From contig JANQEV010000029.1 in assembly GCA_028278145.1 (NCBI GenBank), forward strand, positions 1 to 59,511: 59,511 nucleotides of DNA, given 5' to 3'. This DNA is from Chromatiales bacterium (lineage in GTDB: Bacteria; Pseudomonadota; Gammaproteobacteria; Chromatiales; Chromatiaceae). How positions within the stretch are numbered: position 1 is the stretch's first letter; every line of letters starts with the position of its first letter. Under the pieces are notes generated by a model. It saw only the letters and a program-made list of their open reading frames with translations. It had not been told where the DNA came from and did not search any database. This document shows, one piece after another, positions 26,169 through 35,540 of this stretch. A program made the position numbers and the translations under genes.

Positions 26169-27506
26169 TCAGCGATCGAAGCTGAGACGCGCACCTCTTA
26201 TTTGATCCTCCACCTTGCCATGATGGTAGGCCAGCTGTCCGTTTACGAAGGTGGCAATAATCGATGAACGCAGGCGCATGCCTTCCAGTGGCGACCAGCC
26301 ACACTTGTACAGTACATCATCCCGCTCCACCCGGAACGGTTTGTCATAATCCACCAGCACCAGATCTGCCCAGTACCCCTCACGCAGATAGCCCCTCTCC
26401 TCTATATTGAACAGGCGCGCCGGGGCATGACTGGTCTTCTCCACCAGCATATCGAGAGAGAGATATTCATCCCGACAGAGTTCCAACATCATAGGCAAGG
26501 CATGCTGAACCAGTGGGAGACCGGAAGGGGCTTGAAAGTAGTTGCCCATCTTATCTTTCAACAGATGAGGTGCATGGTCGGTTGCCACGACATCGATACG
26601 TCCCTCTTTCAAGGCCTGACGCAGGGCGTCCCGATCACTGGGTTTCTTGATGGCCGGATTACACTTTATGAAGGCCCCCTTGAGGGCATAGTCCTGGTCT
26701 GAGAAAAACAGGTGGTGCACACACACCTCTGCAGTGATCCGCTTCTCATCCAGAGGTTTGGTCTCAAACAGCTCCATCTCACGGGCCGTGGTCAGATGTA
26801 ATACATGCAGCCGGGTATCATGCCGCTTGGCCAGATCCACGGCGAAGGAGGAGGATAGATAACAGGCCTCTTCGCTTCTGATTTCCGGATGCATGGACAT
26901 GGGCACATCCTCCCCATATTTCTCTCGCGCCGCGGCCTCGTTCAACTCAATGGTTGGTGAGTCTTCACAATGGGTAGCGATGAGCACCGGGGCGTCCCGG
27001 AATATCTGATCCAGGGCCTGTTCACTATCCACCAGCATGTTGCCTGTAGATGAGCCCATGAACACCTTGATGCCACAGGCCTGCTTGGGATCGAGAGCAC
27101 GTATGACATCAATATTGTCGTTGGTAGCCCCCAGGTAGAAGGCATAGTTAGCCACCGATTTTTCCGCAGCGATGCGATACTTATCCTCCAGTGCCTCCAG
27201 GGTGACAGTGTTGGGATTGGTATTGGGCATGTCCATAAAGCTGGTGATGCCACCGGCAACCGCAGCCCTGGACTCCGAGTGAATATCCGCCTTGTTCATG
27301 GATCCTGGCTCGCGGAAGTGCACCTGGTCGTCAATCATGCCAGGTATCAGCAAGCGCCCTTCTGCATCCATGACCCGACAGTTTTCTGGAGTGGTGATCT
27401 CAGAATCAACCTGTTCAATTCTGCCGTTTCTTATTAGCAGGTCCCCGTCCAGAGTCAGTCCCTCATTCACCATTCTGGCATTTTTTATAAGGATCATTTC
27501 AGACAT
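26169..27506 (-). CDS. pyrC: Dihydroorotase
   Basis: Dihydroorotase catalyses reversible cyclisation of carbamoyl aspartate in pyrimidine synthesis. The 445-residue amidohydrolase has metal-site segments IDDQVHFREPG, GIKVFMGSSTG (carboxylated Lys), THCED, LHVLHLTT and VATDHAPH. The first His of the usual HxH is Gln (QVH), as in the DDQVHFREPG subfamily I recall from Bacteroidetes. Its ATG overlaps the gloB stop by one base (TGATG), so the two are co-translated. Confidence 0.88.
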   Translation of the reverse strand: MSEMILIKNARMVNEGLTLDGDLLIRNGRIEQVDSEITTPENCRVMDAEGRLLIPGMIDDQVHFREPGSMNKADIHSESRAAVAGGITSFMDMPNTNPNTVTLEALEDKYRIAAEKSVANYAFYLGATNDNIDVIRALDPKQACGIKVFMGSSTGNMLVDSEQALDQIFRDAPVLIATHCEDSPTIELNEAAAREKYGEDVPMSMHPEIRSEEACYLSSSFAVDLAKRHDTRLHVLHLTTAREMELFETKPLDEKRITAEVCVHHLFFSDQDYALKGAFIKCNPAIKKPSDRDALRQALKEGRIDVVATDHAPHLLKDKMGNYFQAPSGLPLVQHALPMMLELCRDEYLSLDMLVEKTSHAPARLFNIEERGYLREGYWADLVLVDYDKPFRVERDDVLYKCGWSPLEGMRLRSSIIATFVNGQLAYHHGKVEDQIRGARLSFDR

Positions 27507-28285
27507 CAGTCATACTCCCGGTCTTTCCAGTTACGGATTGCTGTAAACACCTCAGCACCTGTTGTTAGCTTCTTACCTGCATATCTCTCTGCTGCTGCAA
27601 TTACCGTGAGTTCAGCACTACGCAGAAACGGATTGGTATCCAGTTCCAGCTGTAACTGTGACGGCACCGTGGGTTCATCCCTGCTACGGAGTTCACTGGC
27701 TTCGCGATAACGTTGCAGCAGCGCCGCACTCTCCGGCTCAACCCACTTGGCAAATCCCAGGTTAGCGATGGTGTATTCATGGGCACAATAGACCATGGTT
27801 TCCGGAGGCAGTGCAGCAATACTCTGCAGCGAGTTATGCAGCTGTTCATGGGTACCACTGAATACCCGGCCACAGCCGGCAGCAAACATGGTGTCCCCGC
27901 AAAACAGTGCCCCATCCCCATAATAGGCCACATGTCCTTCGGTATGACCTGGTACATCCATCACCGAAAACTCTACCCCCAGTCCAGGCAGGTTTATGCT
28001 GTCACCACCGTTCACCCTGACGGTGACATTGGCTATGGCTTCATTGGCTGGCCCATATACCTGGGCGCCTGGCCAGGCCTGCAGCAGATCAGCAACCCCT
28101 CCGGTATGATCACCATGCTTGTGGGTGATCAGGATGCCTTCCAGCTCCAATCCTTCGCGCGCAAGCAGTTCCAGTACCGGCGTCTCATCCCCTGGATCAA
28201 CAACGTACACCCTGGGTCCTGCCGGGTTCTGCAACAACCAGATATAGTTATCATCGAAAGCAGGGATGGGGCGGATTTTCAGCAT
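27506..28285 (-). CDS. gloB: Hydroxyacylglutathione hydrolase (glyoxalase II)
   Basis: Glyoxalase II hydrolyses S-lactoylglutathione to lactate and glutathione. The 259-residue metallo-beta-lactamase-fold protein has THKHGDHTGG (about 54-63), the PGHTEGH and CGDTMFAAGCGR metal sites, and the glutathione-binding CAHEYT motif. It is co-oriented with hisI upstream (4 bp gap) and pyrC downstream (1-bp overlap), an operon joining unrelated pathways. Confidence 0.95.
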   Translation of the reverse strand: MLKIRPIPAFDDNYIWLLQNPAGPRVYVVDPGDETPVLELLAREGLELEGILITHKHGDHTGGVADLLQAWPGAQVYGPANEAIANVTVRVNGGDSINLPGLGVEFSVMDVPGHTEGHVAYYGDGALFCGDTMFAAGCGRVFSGTHEQLHNSLQSIAALPPETMVYCAHEYTIANLGFAKWVEPESAALLQRYREASELRSRDEPTVPSQLQLELDTNPFLRSAELTVIAAAERYAGKKLTTGAEVFTAIRNWKDREYD

Positions 28286-28289
28286 AGCT

Positions 28290-28724
28290 CTATTTTCCGT
28301 ACAGCTCCTCTGGGGATATCATGGGCTCACTGATCACCTCCAGGCGATCTCCACGTACTGCATTGTAGAAGCAGTTGCGTCGTCCGGTGTGACAGGCGGG
28401 ACCGGTTTGATCCACCATCAGTAACACTGTATCCCCATCACAATCGAAGCGCATATCTTTCAGCATCTGCACCTGCCCGGAGGACTCACCCTTACGCCAC
28501 AACTTCTGTCGCGAGCGGGAGAAATAGCAGACACGACCTGTACTCAGGGTCTCATCCATCGCCTCCCGGTTCATCCACGCCATCATCAATACCTCACCGG
28601 TATCGTGCTGCTGGGCAATAGCCGGCAACAGCCCATCGGCATTAAACGGGAGTGTTTCAACCACTTCAGCCCAGGGCAGGGACTGACCAACTGCAAATTT
28701 TTCTGTCTGTTTCAGCATAACCAT
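28290..28724 (-). CDS. hisI: Phosphoribosyl-AMP cyclohydrolase
   Basis: HisI carries out the third step of histidine synthesis. The 144-residue stand-alone enzyme shows MAWMNREA, YFSRSRQKLWRKGESSG, the metal-binding FDCDGD and the Cys motif ACHTGRRNCFY. No HisE domain is fused and no other his genes are nearby. The start at 28724 (MVMLKQ) could instead be 28718. Confidence 0.93.
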   Translation of the reverse strand: MVMLKQTEKFAVGQSLPWAEVVETLPFNADGLLPAIAQQHDTGEVLMMAWMNREAMDETLSTGRVCYFSRSRQKLWRKGESSGQVQMLKDMRFDCDGDTVLLMVDQTGPACHTGRRNCFYNAVRGDRLEVISEPMISPEELYGK

Positions 28725-28917
28725 TTACTCAAAATTAATACGATTTCAGCGCCCCTGTCAGACATACTGCCTAAACCATAGAGTTGCTAAATAAACCAGT
28801 CCATATAATAGCACCCTTAGGTCAGCCTTCGCAGGTGCGATATCAGTTATCTGTGCCCATCGATTGGCTGTTGGCCGAAACCTTGGAGTATACTCCCCAT
28901 ATTAGCAACAACCTCAC

Positions 28918-29253
28918 ATGAACATGCGCATTTATAAAATCTCATTCATCAATCAGGGCAAGGTATATGAACTCTATGCCGAGACCGTACGCCAGGGTGA
29001 TCTATACGGCTTTGTGGAGATCGAAGGGCTGATATTCGGCGAGACCAGCTCGGTAGTAATCGACCCGGGCGAGGAGAAGCTGAAGGCCGAGTTCGGTGGC
29101 GTCAACCGCACTATCGTACCCATGCACTCTATAATCCGCATCGATGAGGTGGAGAAACGCGGCCAGAGCAAGATCATCGAACTGGACAGTAACGCCAACG
29201 TAACCCCATTTCCCACCGGTTTTATGCCACCTGGTAAAGGCTCAGATACTTAG
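28918..29253 (+). CDS. DUF1820 family protein
   Basis: This is a 111-residue cytoplasmic protein (MRIYKISFINQGKVYELYAE, FVEIEGLIFGE, VPMHSIIRIDEVEKRG). It matches the gammaproteobacterial DUF1820 family in length and motifs; function is unknown. It is divergent from hisI. Confidence 0.85.
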   Translation: MNMRIYKISFINQGKVYELYAETVRQGDLYGFVEIEGLIFGETSSVVIDPGEEKLKAEFGGVNRTIVPMHSIIRIDEVEKRGQSKIIELDSNANVTPFPTGFMPPGKGSDT

Positions 29254-29525
29254 CAGTAATTAAGAATCACCTTCCTAAATTTTCGCCCTATCCAATATTA
29301 AGTCATGTGGCTTTCCAACATATATCAATATTCATTTTTTACCGGCAACTAATTGCGATCTATGCATAGACATTGCACAGACAATATTCAATAATCCCCT
29401 GCAATAAGAATGAGAATACCCCAACCACTTTCCATAGTGGCCGCACCAAGCAAGATCAATGAAGATCGGGTGCCCTTCTCAAACGGATTAAAAATAATAA
29501 ACGCAAGGATCTAAGGGAGACACAA

Positions 29526-30365
29526 ATGAAGCGTTTAATCACCATGGCAGCATTGCTGCTACTCACCGCAGGCAGTGCCTCGGCCTATACATTCAGTCTT
29601 GATAGTTTTTCACTAGTTAAGAATGGAGTTCGTTTTTTTAATGATGAATTTGATAACGGCATAGCTCCTCCAGATGCACCCAATTTCAAGAATGGTGTCA
29701 GTGCAAGTTATTGGGTTCGACCGGGCACAACCGTGGGCCCAGAGAGCAGCGGTAAGCTGACTCTGGATAGCTCAACCGCAACACCAAGTAGCTTCAACCC
29801 AGATGTAACAAAACTCCACATTGCAATGCTAAATGGCATTTACTTTGATCGCGACCTTAAGACCGTCGACACGTTCTCTATTGAGGGGTTATGGGACCTT
29901 GGCTACCCGGCAACAGAGATAAACAAGACAGAGAAATTTGGCATCCGTACAAATGATGTTAGTGGTGGTAATGGAAATGACCAATTAAGACTTTCGGTTT
30001 TTAACGATTTTTCCGGAAACAGCTTCATATCTTTTGATCGTTTTAACGGGGACCTGAACGGAGTCGTACCAAATGAAATGATTGCTTTGGAATCTGGTCA
30101 TGACCAGATTCTACTGAAGCTATCAAAACTATCGACAGACTCTGATCTTATTACCGCATCATTCCAATATGTAGATAATGGCATTTTCGGAGCTGAACAG
30201 TTCTTTAGCCAGCAAGGCCTGATTTTTCAAGGCGAAAATTTTACCCGCGCGGCATTTTTCGCTTCTGAAGTTGTAAATCCGGTTCCTATCCCGGCAGCAG
30301 TCTGGCTGTTTGGAAGCGGACTTATTGGACTGATTGGTTACTCCAAGCGTAGGAAAACGGCCTAG
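29526..30365 (+). CDS. PEP-CTERM/VPLPA-type exosortase substrate
   Basis: This is a 279-residue secreted protein with a signal peptide (residues 1-20), a beta-rich acidic body and a C-terminal sorting tail. The tail PVPIPAAVWLFGSGLIGLIG is followed by YSKRRK. Exosortase is expected to cleave at the PVPIPA-type motif and release the protein to the surface or extracellular matrix. No exosortase gene is in the window. A second CTERM protein lies in the integron at 56938-57597. Confidence 0.85.
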   Translation: MKRLITMAALLLLTAGSASAYTFSLDSFSLVKNGVRFFNDEFDNGIAPPDAPNFKNGVSASYWVRPGTTVGPESSGKLTLDSSTATPSSFNPDVTKLHIAMLNGIYFDRDLKTVDTFSIEGLWDLGYPATEINKTEKFGIRTNDVSGGNGNDQLRLSVFNDFSGNSFISFDRFNGDLNGVVPNEMIALESGHDQILLKLSKLSTDSDLITASFQYVDNGIFGAEQFFSQQGLIFQGENFTRAAFFASEVVNPVPIPAAVWLFGSGLIGLIGYSKRRKTA

Positions 30366-30387
30366 ATCACAGCAACACCTGACACTG

Positions 30388-30414
30388 AGCCCCGCCATTG
30401 CGCGGGGCTTTTTT
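30388..30414 (+). terminator. Terminator after the CTERM gene
   Basis: AGCCCCGC pairs with GCGGGGCT around CATTG and is followed by TTTTTT. Confidence 0.9.
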
Positions 30415-30503
30415 GTCCGCAGCAATCGTCAATTGCGAAATATCATTGTTATTTAATCATTGCCGCTCTAGCTTGCTTATACCTTTGGTAATGAGACTTT
30501 TGG

Positions 30504-31049
30504 ATGTCACGTTATCTATGCATTCTGGCTATCGTGTTACAACTCCTGGGTTGTGGACAGGAGAACAGTCAACATGAAACCAGCACCCCACCCCTGATTA
30601 CTGCAGCCGAAAGCGGCGATCTAGCTACCCTCAAGCAACTGCTTCAGAACAATTCAGCCGACAGCTACGACAGCTGTCAGTGGACACCTCTGATGAAGGC
30701 ATCTCTGAATGGGCATCATGAGGTTGCAGTAGAGCTTCTTACTGCCAGGGCAAGTGTAGATCTTGGCGACAAAGGCGGCTACACGGCCCTGATGCTGGCA
30801 GCCTCCAATAATCACCACACCCTGGCGAGACTGCTGCTGGAGAACGGTGCTGACATCAATCACCAGGAAAGCACCCAGGGTTGGACTGCGTTAATCTGGT
30901 CAGCCAAGCGCGGGCATCTGGAAACGGTTAAGGTGTTAATGGGTGCAGGGGCTGATATCAGAATACGTGACAACAGCGGAATGCACGCAGGGGACTGGGC
31001 GGTAAAAAATCACCATAGAGACATCGCGCGCTTACTAGCCAGCGAATAA
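30504..31049 (+). CDS. Ankyrin-repeat lipoprotein
   Basis: This is a 181-residue precursor. A lipoprotein signal ends at LQLLGCG (Cys 17). About four ankyrin repeats follow (LITAAESGDLATLKQLLQ, TPLMKASLNGHHEVAVELL, TALMLAASNNHHTLARLLLENGADI, TALIWSAKRGHLETVKVLM). It is predicted membrane-anchored in the periplasm as a protein-protein binding module. No partner is identifiable next to it. Confidence 0.85.
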   Translation: MSRYLCILAIVLQLLGCGQENSQHETSTPPLITAAESGDLATLKQLLQNNSADSYDSCQWTPLMKASLNGHHEVAVELLTARASVDLGDKGGYTALMLAASNNHHTLARLLLENGADINHQESTQGWTALIWSAKRGHLETVKVLMGAGADIRIRDNSGMHAGDWAVKNHHRDIARLLASE

Positions 31050-31073
31050 GTTTTCATTTGTGAGTTAAAAACA

Positions 31074-31166
31074 TAAGCCGCAAAACTGGCAAATCACCGC
31101 CAATCAACGCAAAAAACTATTCCTCTTTGCATTAGTTTGCGTACATTCGCGTTAACTTGCGGCTTA
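31074..31166. repeat. Palindromic intergenic repeat
   Basis: TAAGCCGCAA at 31074-31083 and TTGCGGCTTA at 31157-31166 are perfect inverted ends. Between them are several CGCAAA/TTTGCG and GCAAATC/GCATTAG-type subrepeats. It is non-coding and looks like a short interspersed repeat. Confidence 0.55.
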
Positions 31167-31228
31167 GAAGGCTGAATGTAGGGAATCTATCCCCTGCACG
31201 GAGACCATAACAAACAACATCACTCCCC

Positions 31229-32572
31229 TTACTGACCGTTACCAGCAAAGTAATCCTTGGTGAGCTTGAATACCACCGGACTCAGCAGCAGCAAAGCAAT
31301 CAGATTGGGCAGGGCCATGAGGGCATTCAGGGTATCTGCCACCAGCCAGGTAAACTTCAGCTCAGCCGTAGCGCCAATGGGAACGGCAATGATCCAGAGG
31401 ATACGAAAAGGTGTTATGGAACGCACACCGAACAGAAATTCCACGCACTTCTCACCATAGAAGCTCCAACCCAACAGGGTGGTGAAGGCGAACAGCGCCA
31501 AGCCCAAGGTCACGATATAGCCACCAACGCCAGGCAAGGCAGCCTCAAAGGCAGCAGCTGACAGGGCGGCACCATTTTCACCTCCGGTCCAAGCGCCGGT
31601 GATCACAATAACCAGACCAGTGATTGAACAAACGATGATGGTATCGATAAAGGTACCTAGCATAGCCACTGTTCCCTGGCGTACCGGGCTGTCGGTCTCA
31701 GCCGCCGCGTGGGCAATAGGGGCGCTACCCAGGCCAGCCTCGTTGGAGAACACACCCCGGGCCACGCCGAAGCGGATGGCGGCCCAGACCGCGGCCCCGG
31801 CAAAGCCACCCGTGGCAGCCACCGGGTTAAAGGCAGATTTCACAATAAAAGCTATGGCAGCAGGAACCTCACCGATATTCAGCAGGATAACGATCAGGCC
31901 AGCCAGCACATAGGTAATGGCCATGAATGGCACCAGCTTACCGGCCACCTCAGCAATCCTGCGGATACCACCGATCAGCACCAGAGCTGCTAATATCGCC
32001 ATGGTGATACCTGTGTAGATATGCGGTATAGAGAACTTGGCGTTCAGGGCATCGGCAACTGAGTTGGCCTGCACCGTATTGCCAATGCCGAAACCGGCCA
32101 GCGCACCGAATACCGCGAAGGTACCACCCAGCCACAGCCACTTGGAGCCCAGGCCGTTCTTGATATAGAACATGGGTCCACCGATGTGGTTGTTCTGTTC
32201 ATCCACCTCGCGAAAGCGCACCGCTAGCACCGCCTCAGCGTACTTGGTAGCCATACCCACCAGGGCGGTACACCACATCCAGAACAGGGCGCCAGGACCA
32301 CCCAGGAAGATAGCGGTGGCAACACCGGCAATATTACCGGTACCAATGGTGGCTGAGAGCGAGGTCATCAGGGCGTTGAAGGGTGTAATATCACCCTCAC
32401 CTGCTGACTTTCTTCCTGACCACAGCATGCGAAAACCGTAGCCCAGTCGATGCAGCGGCATCAGTTTCAGACCGATCATGAGGAAAAAGCCGGTACCCAG
32501 GATCAGTGCCAGCATCCATGGCCCCCAGGCGATGCTGTTTATCTGGCCAACAAAATCACTTAACGCTTCCAT
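31229..32572 (-). CDS. Alanine/glycine:cation symporter (AGCS) family protein
   Basis: This is a sodium- or proton-coupled amino acid importer of 447 residues with about 11 TM helices. Family signatures include SLSATIGTGNIAGVATAI, GGPMFYIKNGLG, VARGVFSNEAGLGSAPIAHA and the C-terminal GWSFYGEKC. It is monocistronic and divergent from the AAA ATPase gene. Confidence 0.92.
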   Translation of the reverse strand: MEALSDFVGQINSIAWGPWMLALILGTGFFLMIGLKLMPLHRLGYGFRMLWSGRKSAGEGDITPFNALMTSLSATIGTGNIAGVATAIFLGGPGALFWMWCTALVGMATKYAEAVLAVRFREVDEQNNHIGGPMFYIKNGLGSKWLWLGGTFAVFGALAGFGIGNTVQANSVADALNAKFSIPHIYTGITMAILAALVLIGGIRRIAEVAGKLVPFMAITYVLAGLIVILLNIGEVPAAIAFIVKSAFNPVAATGGFAGAAVWAAIRFGVARGVFSNEAGLGSAPIAHAAAETDSPVRQGTVAMLGTFIDTIIVCSITGLVIVITGAWTGGENGAALSAAAFEAALPGVGGYIVTLGLALFAFTTLLGWSFYGEKCVEFLFGVRSITPFRILWIIAVPIGATAELKFTWLVADTLNALMALPNLIALLLLSPVVFKLTKDYFAGNGQ

Positions 32573-32761
32573 CAGATCCCCCTTTGATCATTTTTTATTA
32601 GACAGAACTATACACACTGATGCCAAGCTTGTCCGTTGGATTAAAGTACAGTAATTTCCTTATAGGCTAGAAAGCCTCAGGCCAGACATCTCGTTTTCAA
32701 ACTGGCACTATAGGCATCCTTTAGGCAGAGAGCAAAACTACAGCAACAACATGAAACCATC

Positions 32762-34237
32762 ATGAATGAACTGCATGACCTGGAAGTTATCCTAAACTCA
32801 CGGACACCGATAATCATTATCGAGTCACAGGAGGAGCTGCGTCTTATCCAACTGATGACAAAACTCGGAATGCGTCTGCCGCACCCTCTGTTTCGCTGGT
32901 CTATCACCGAAGGATTGCAACGTCTGGAGATAGAGTACGACCCACAGCGTACAGTATCCGAACCAGATGATGTGTTGAAACACATCAAGGCGGTGACACG
33001 CCCTGGCATATATATGTTGCTGGATTTTCATCCCTACCTGAACGACCCACTGCATATCCGCCTGATCAAGGAGATTGCCCAGGGACATGACCGCATCCAG
33101 CGCACCCTTATCCTGGTCAGCCACGAACTCCAGGTCCCACCAGAGCTGAAACACCTCTCGTCGCGTTTCGAACTGAGGATGCCCAGCCGCAACGACATAA
33201 AAAAACTGATTCTGGATGAGGCCAGAAGCTGGCAGGCAAAGAGCAGTGGTAACCGCAAGCTGAAAATAGACCAGGAGGCGGTCAATCAACTGGCAAACAA
33301 CCTGGTGGGAATAACCAGCACTGACGCCCGCCGCCTGATACGCACCGCCATCGAAGATGATGGCGCCATCACCCATGATGACCTGCCAGCAACCATGCAG
33401 GCCAAGTATGAACTGATCAGCCGTAACGGCGTCATCTCTTTCGAGTATGACACCGCAGACTTCAAGGAAGTGGCCGGACAACGCCAACTCAAGCTTTGGC
33501 TGCAACAGAGAAGCAAGGCCTTTACCGGCAACTCCACCTCAATCGACCACCCTAAAGGCATCATGTTGCTCGGCGTCCAGGGTAGCGGTAAAAGCCTGGC
33601 GGCCAAGGCGGTGGCGGGCAGCTTTGGGATCCCGCTGTTACGCCTGGATTTTGCCACCCTATATAACAAGTTCTACGGCGAGAGCGAAAAGAACCTGCGC
33701 CACGCCCTGGACACCGCCGACCTGATGCAACCCTGCGTGCTATGGATGGATGAGATAGAGAAAGGTGTAACTGTTGACGGCTCTGACGATGGCCTGTCTC
33801 AGCGAATGCTGGGCACCCTCCTTACCTGGATGGCAGAGAGGAATAGCCGGGTATTCGTGGTGGCCACCTCCAACGATATTGAACGGCTACCACCGGAACT
33901 TATACGCAAGGGCCGCATGGACGAGATATTCTTTATCGACCTGCCAGAGCCAGATATCAGACAGGAGATATTCCGCATACATCTGCGAAAGCGCAACCTG
34001 GCCCCAGGCGGATTTGACCTGGAGCTGCTGGCCAATGCCAGTGAGGGCTTTTCCGGGGCGGAGATCGAACAGGCCATAGTTGCCAGCCGCTACGCCTCCC
34101 AGGCCACTGAGACCACGGTGGATACACCACAGCTGCTGGAAGAGTTGCAGCGCACCCGCCCCCTCTCGGTAGTCATGCGGGAAAAGATCCAGCAACTGCG
34201 TCACTGGGCGGCAGACCGTACCGTCCCGGCAGACTGA
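32762..34237 (+). CDS. AAA-family ATPase, Ycf46-like
   Basis: This is a 491-residue protein with a divergent, probably inactive N-terminal AAA-like region (about 1-240, with LILVSHELQVPPELKHLSSRF). A complete C-terminal AAA+ module follows: Walker A GVQGSGKSL, Walker B VLWMDEIEKG, sensor VATSND and arginine-finger region RKGRMDEIFF. Ycf46 proteins are linked in cyanobacteria to inorganic carbon use; their function elsewhere is unknown. It ends 13 bp before the EgtB-like gene, suggesting a shared operon. Confidence 0.85.
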   Translation: MNELHDLEVILNSRTPIIIIESQEELRLIQLMTKLGMRLPHPLFRWSITEGLQRLEIEYDPQRTVSEPDDVLKHIKAVTRPGIYMLLDFHPYLNDPLHIRLIKEIAQGHDRIQRTLILVSHELQVPPELKHLSSRFELRMPSRNDIKKLILDEARSWQAKSSGNRKLKIDQEAVNQLANNLVGITSTDARRLIRTAIEDDGAITHDDLPATMQAKYELISRNGVISFEYDTADFKEVAGQRQLKLWLQQRSKAFTGNSTSIDHPKGIMLLGVQGSGKSLAAKAVAGSFGIPLLRLDFATLYNKFYGESEKNLRHALDTADLMQPCVLWMDEIEKGVTVDGSDDGLSQRMLGTLLTWMAERNSRVFVVATSNDIERLPPELIRKGRMDEIFFIDLPEPDIRQEIFRIHLRKRNLAPGGFDLELLANASEGFSGAEIEQAIVASRYASQATETTVDTPQLLEELQRTRPLSVVMREKIQQLRHWAADRTVPAD

Positions 34238-34250
34238 GGAAGCGAATAGA

Positions 34251-35453
34251 ATGACAGCACCCCAATACCTTGGTCAGCTCAGCATGACCCACGAGTTGCT
34301 TACCAGACTGATAGAAGACACGCCGGAACCTGACTGTTACCGCAGCTTCCATCCGCAGTTGGCTCCCTTGGCCTGGTACCTGGGACGCAGTGTCTACAAC
34401 GAGACCTACTGGCTCAGAGAGATCATCCAGGAGGATAGCGACCTGACTGCCAGGGTACGGGACATGTTCGACTCAGACACCATGCCACACCAGGAACAGT
34501 GGTCACGTCTGCCGCCCAAGGATCATCTGCTCAACTGGGCACTGGAGATACAGGATGAGAATCTGAAGCGGCTGGCCAATCCTGGTCTGCTGCCAAATCA
34601 CCCGCTGCTGCAAAACGACCGGATATTGCACCACATACTGCAGGAACACCATCGTATCTATGAGCAGATGCTGATGGTATTGACCGAACGCCAACTGCAC
34701 CACGGAGTACATGCGCATCAGGTAAAGGTCCCTCTGGTTGGCTGCACCCCACAACAGGATGCAGTAGGTATCTCCCAGGGTCACTATCGGATTGGCGCGA
34801 AAGACCCTGTCAGCGCCTATGACAATGAACTACCGGCACAGATGATAGAGTTGAGCAGTTTCCAGATTGCCAAATCACCCATATCCAACTCTGCATTCTT
34901 GGCCTTCATGCAGGACGGGGGTTACCAGAACCAGCAGTTCTGGAGCAATCATGGCTGGAAATGGCAACAAGCCAATACCCAATCGCACCCCTGCCACTGG
35001 CGCCAGGATGCAGCCGGCAACTGGTTTGGAATCGGGTTGAACGGCCCGGCAGACCTACCGGCAGACGATCCGCTCATGGGCATCAATCAGCACGAGGCCA
35101 AGGCCTATGCCTCCTGGATTGCCACCCAGGGCGATGAGTTCTCCGGTGCGGTACTACAACATGAATATCAGTGGGAGGTGGCGGTACGCACCCAGGCTAC
35201 CACGGAGTATGGACGGGTGTGGGAGTGGTGCTCAAATCCATTTCATCCCTATACCGGATACCAGCCATCCCCGGATGGTGTTCTGACCACGGGAGAGTTT
35301 CTCCCCGATCAGTTAAGCCTGCGTGGTTCCAGCATCCATAGCCAGCTATCACTGCGCCGTCCCAGCTATCGCAACTACAGTAGCGCAGACAGCAGACACA
35401 GATTTACCGGCGCCAGGCTGGTATTCCCTCCCAAAAGCAGCACGGCAAAATAA
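34251..35453 (+). CDS. EgtB-like DinB + FGE-sulfatase fusion, non-canonical metal site
   Basis: This 400-residue protein has the EgtB architecture: an N-terminal DinB-like four-helix domain (about 5-160) and a C-terminal formylglycine-generating-enzyme fold (about 170-395, YQWEVAVR, VWEWCSN, LRGSS, FTGARLVF). EgtB uses three His ligands to iron for sulfoxide formation in ergothioneine synthesis. Here the usual GH of the first helix is LGRSVYNETYW, and the HxxxHxE signature is replaced by QEHHRIYEQ. Canonical activity is therefore doubtful. No egtD is nearby. Confidence 0.82.
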   Translation: MTAPQYLGQLSMTHELLTRLIEDTPEPDCYRSFHPQLAPLAWYLGRSVYNETYWLREIIQEDSDLTARVRDMFDSDTMPHQEQWSRLPPKDHLLNWALEIQDENLKRLANPGLLPNHPLLQNDRILHHILQEHHRIYEQMLMVLTERQLHHGVHAHQVKVPLVGCTPQQDAVGISQGHYRIGAKDPVSAYDNELPAQMIELSSFQIAKSPISNSAFLAFMQDGGYQNQQFWSNHGWKWQQANTQSHPCHWRQDAAGNWFGIGLNGPADLPADDPLMGINQHEAKAYASWIATQGDEFSGAVLQHEYQWEVAVRTQATTEYGRVWEWCSNPFHPYTGYQPSPDGVLTTGEFLPDQLSLRGSSIHSQLSLRRPSYRNYSSADSRHRFTGARLVFPPKSSTAK

Positions 35454-35540
35454 ATAAAAGATGCGCTATTCACACTTTGCTGGAGGCATAGCACCTCTAA
35501 ATAGGATATCATCGCGCACTCTGAAAAGCCGGTTAACAAA

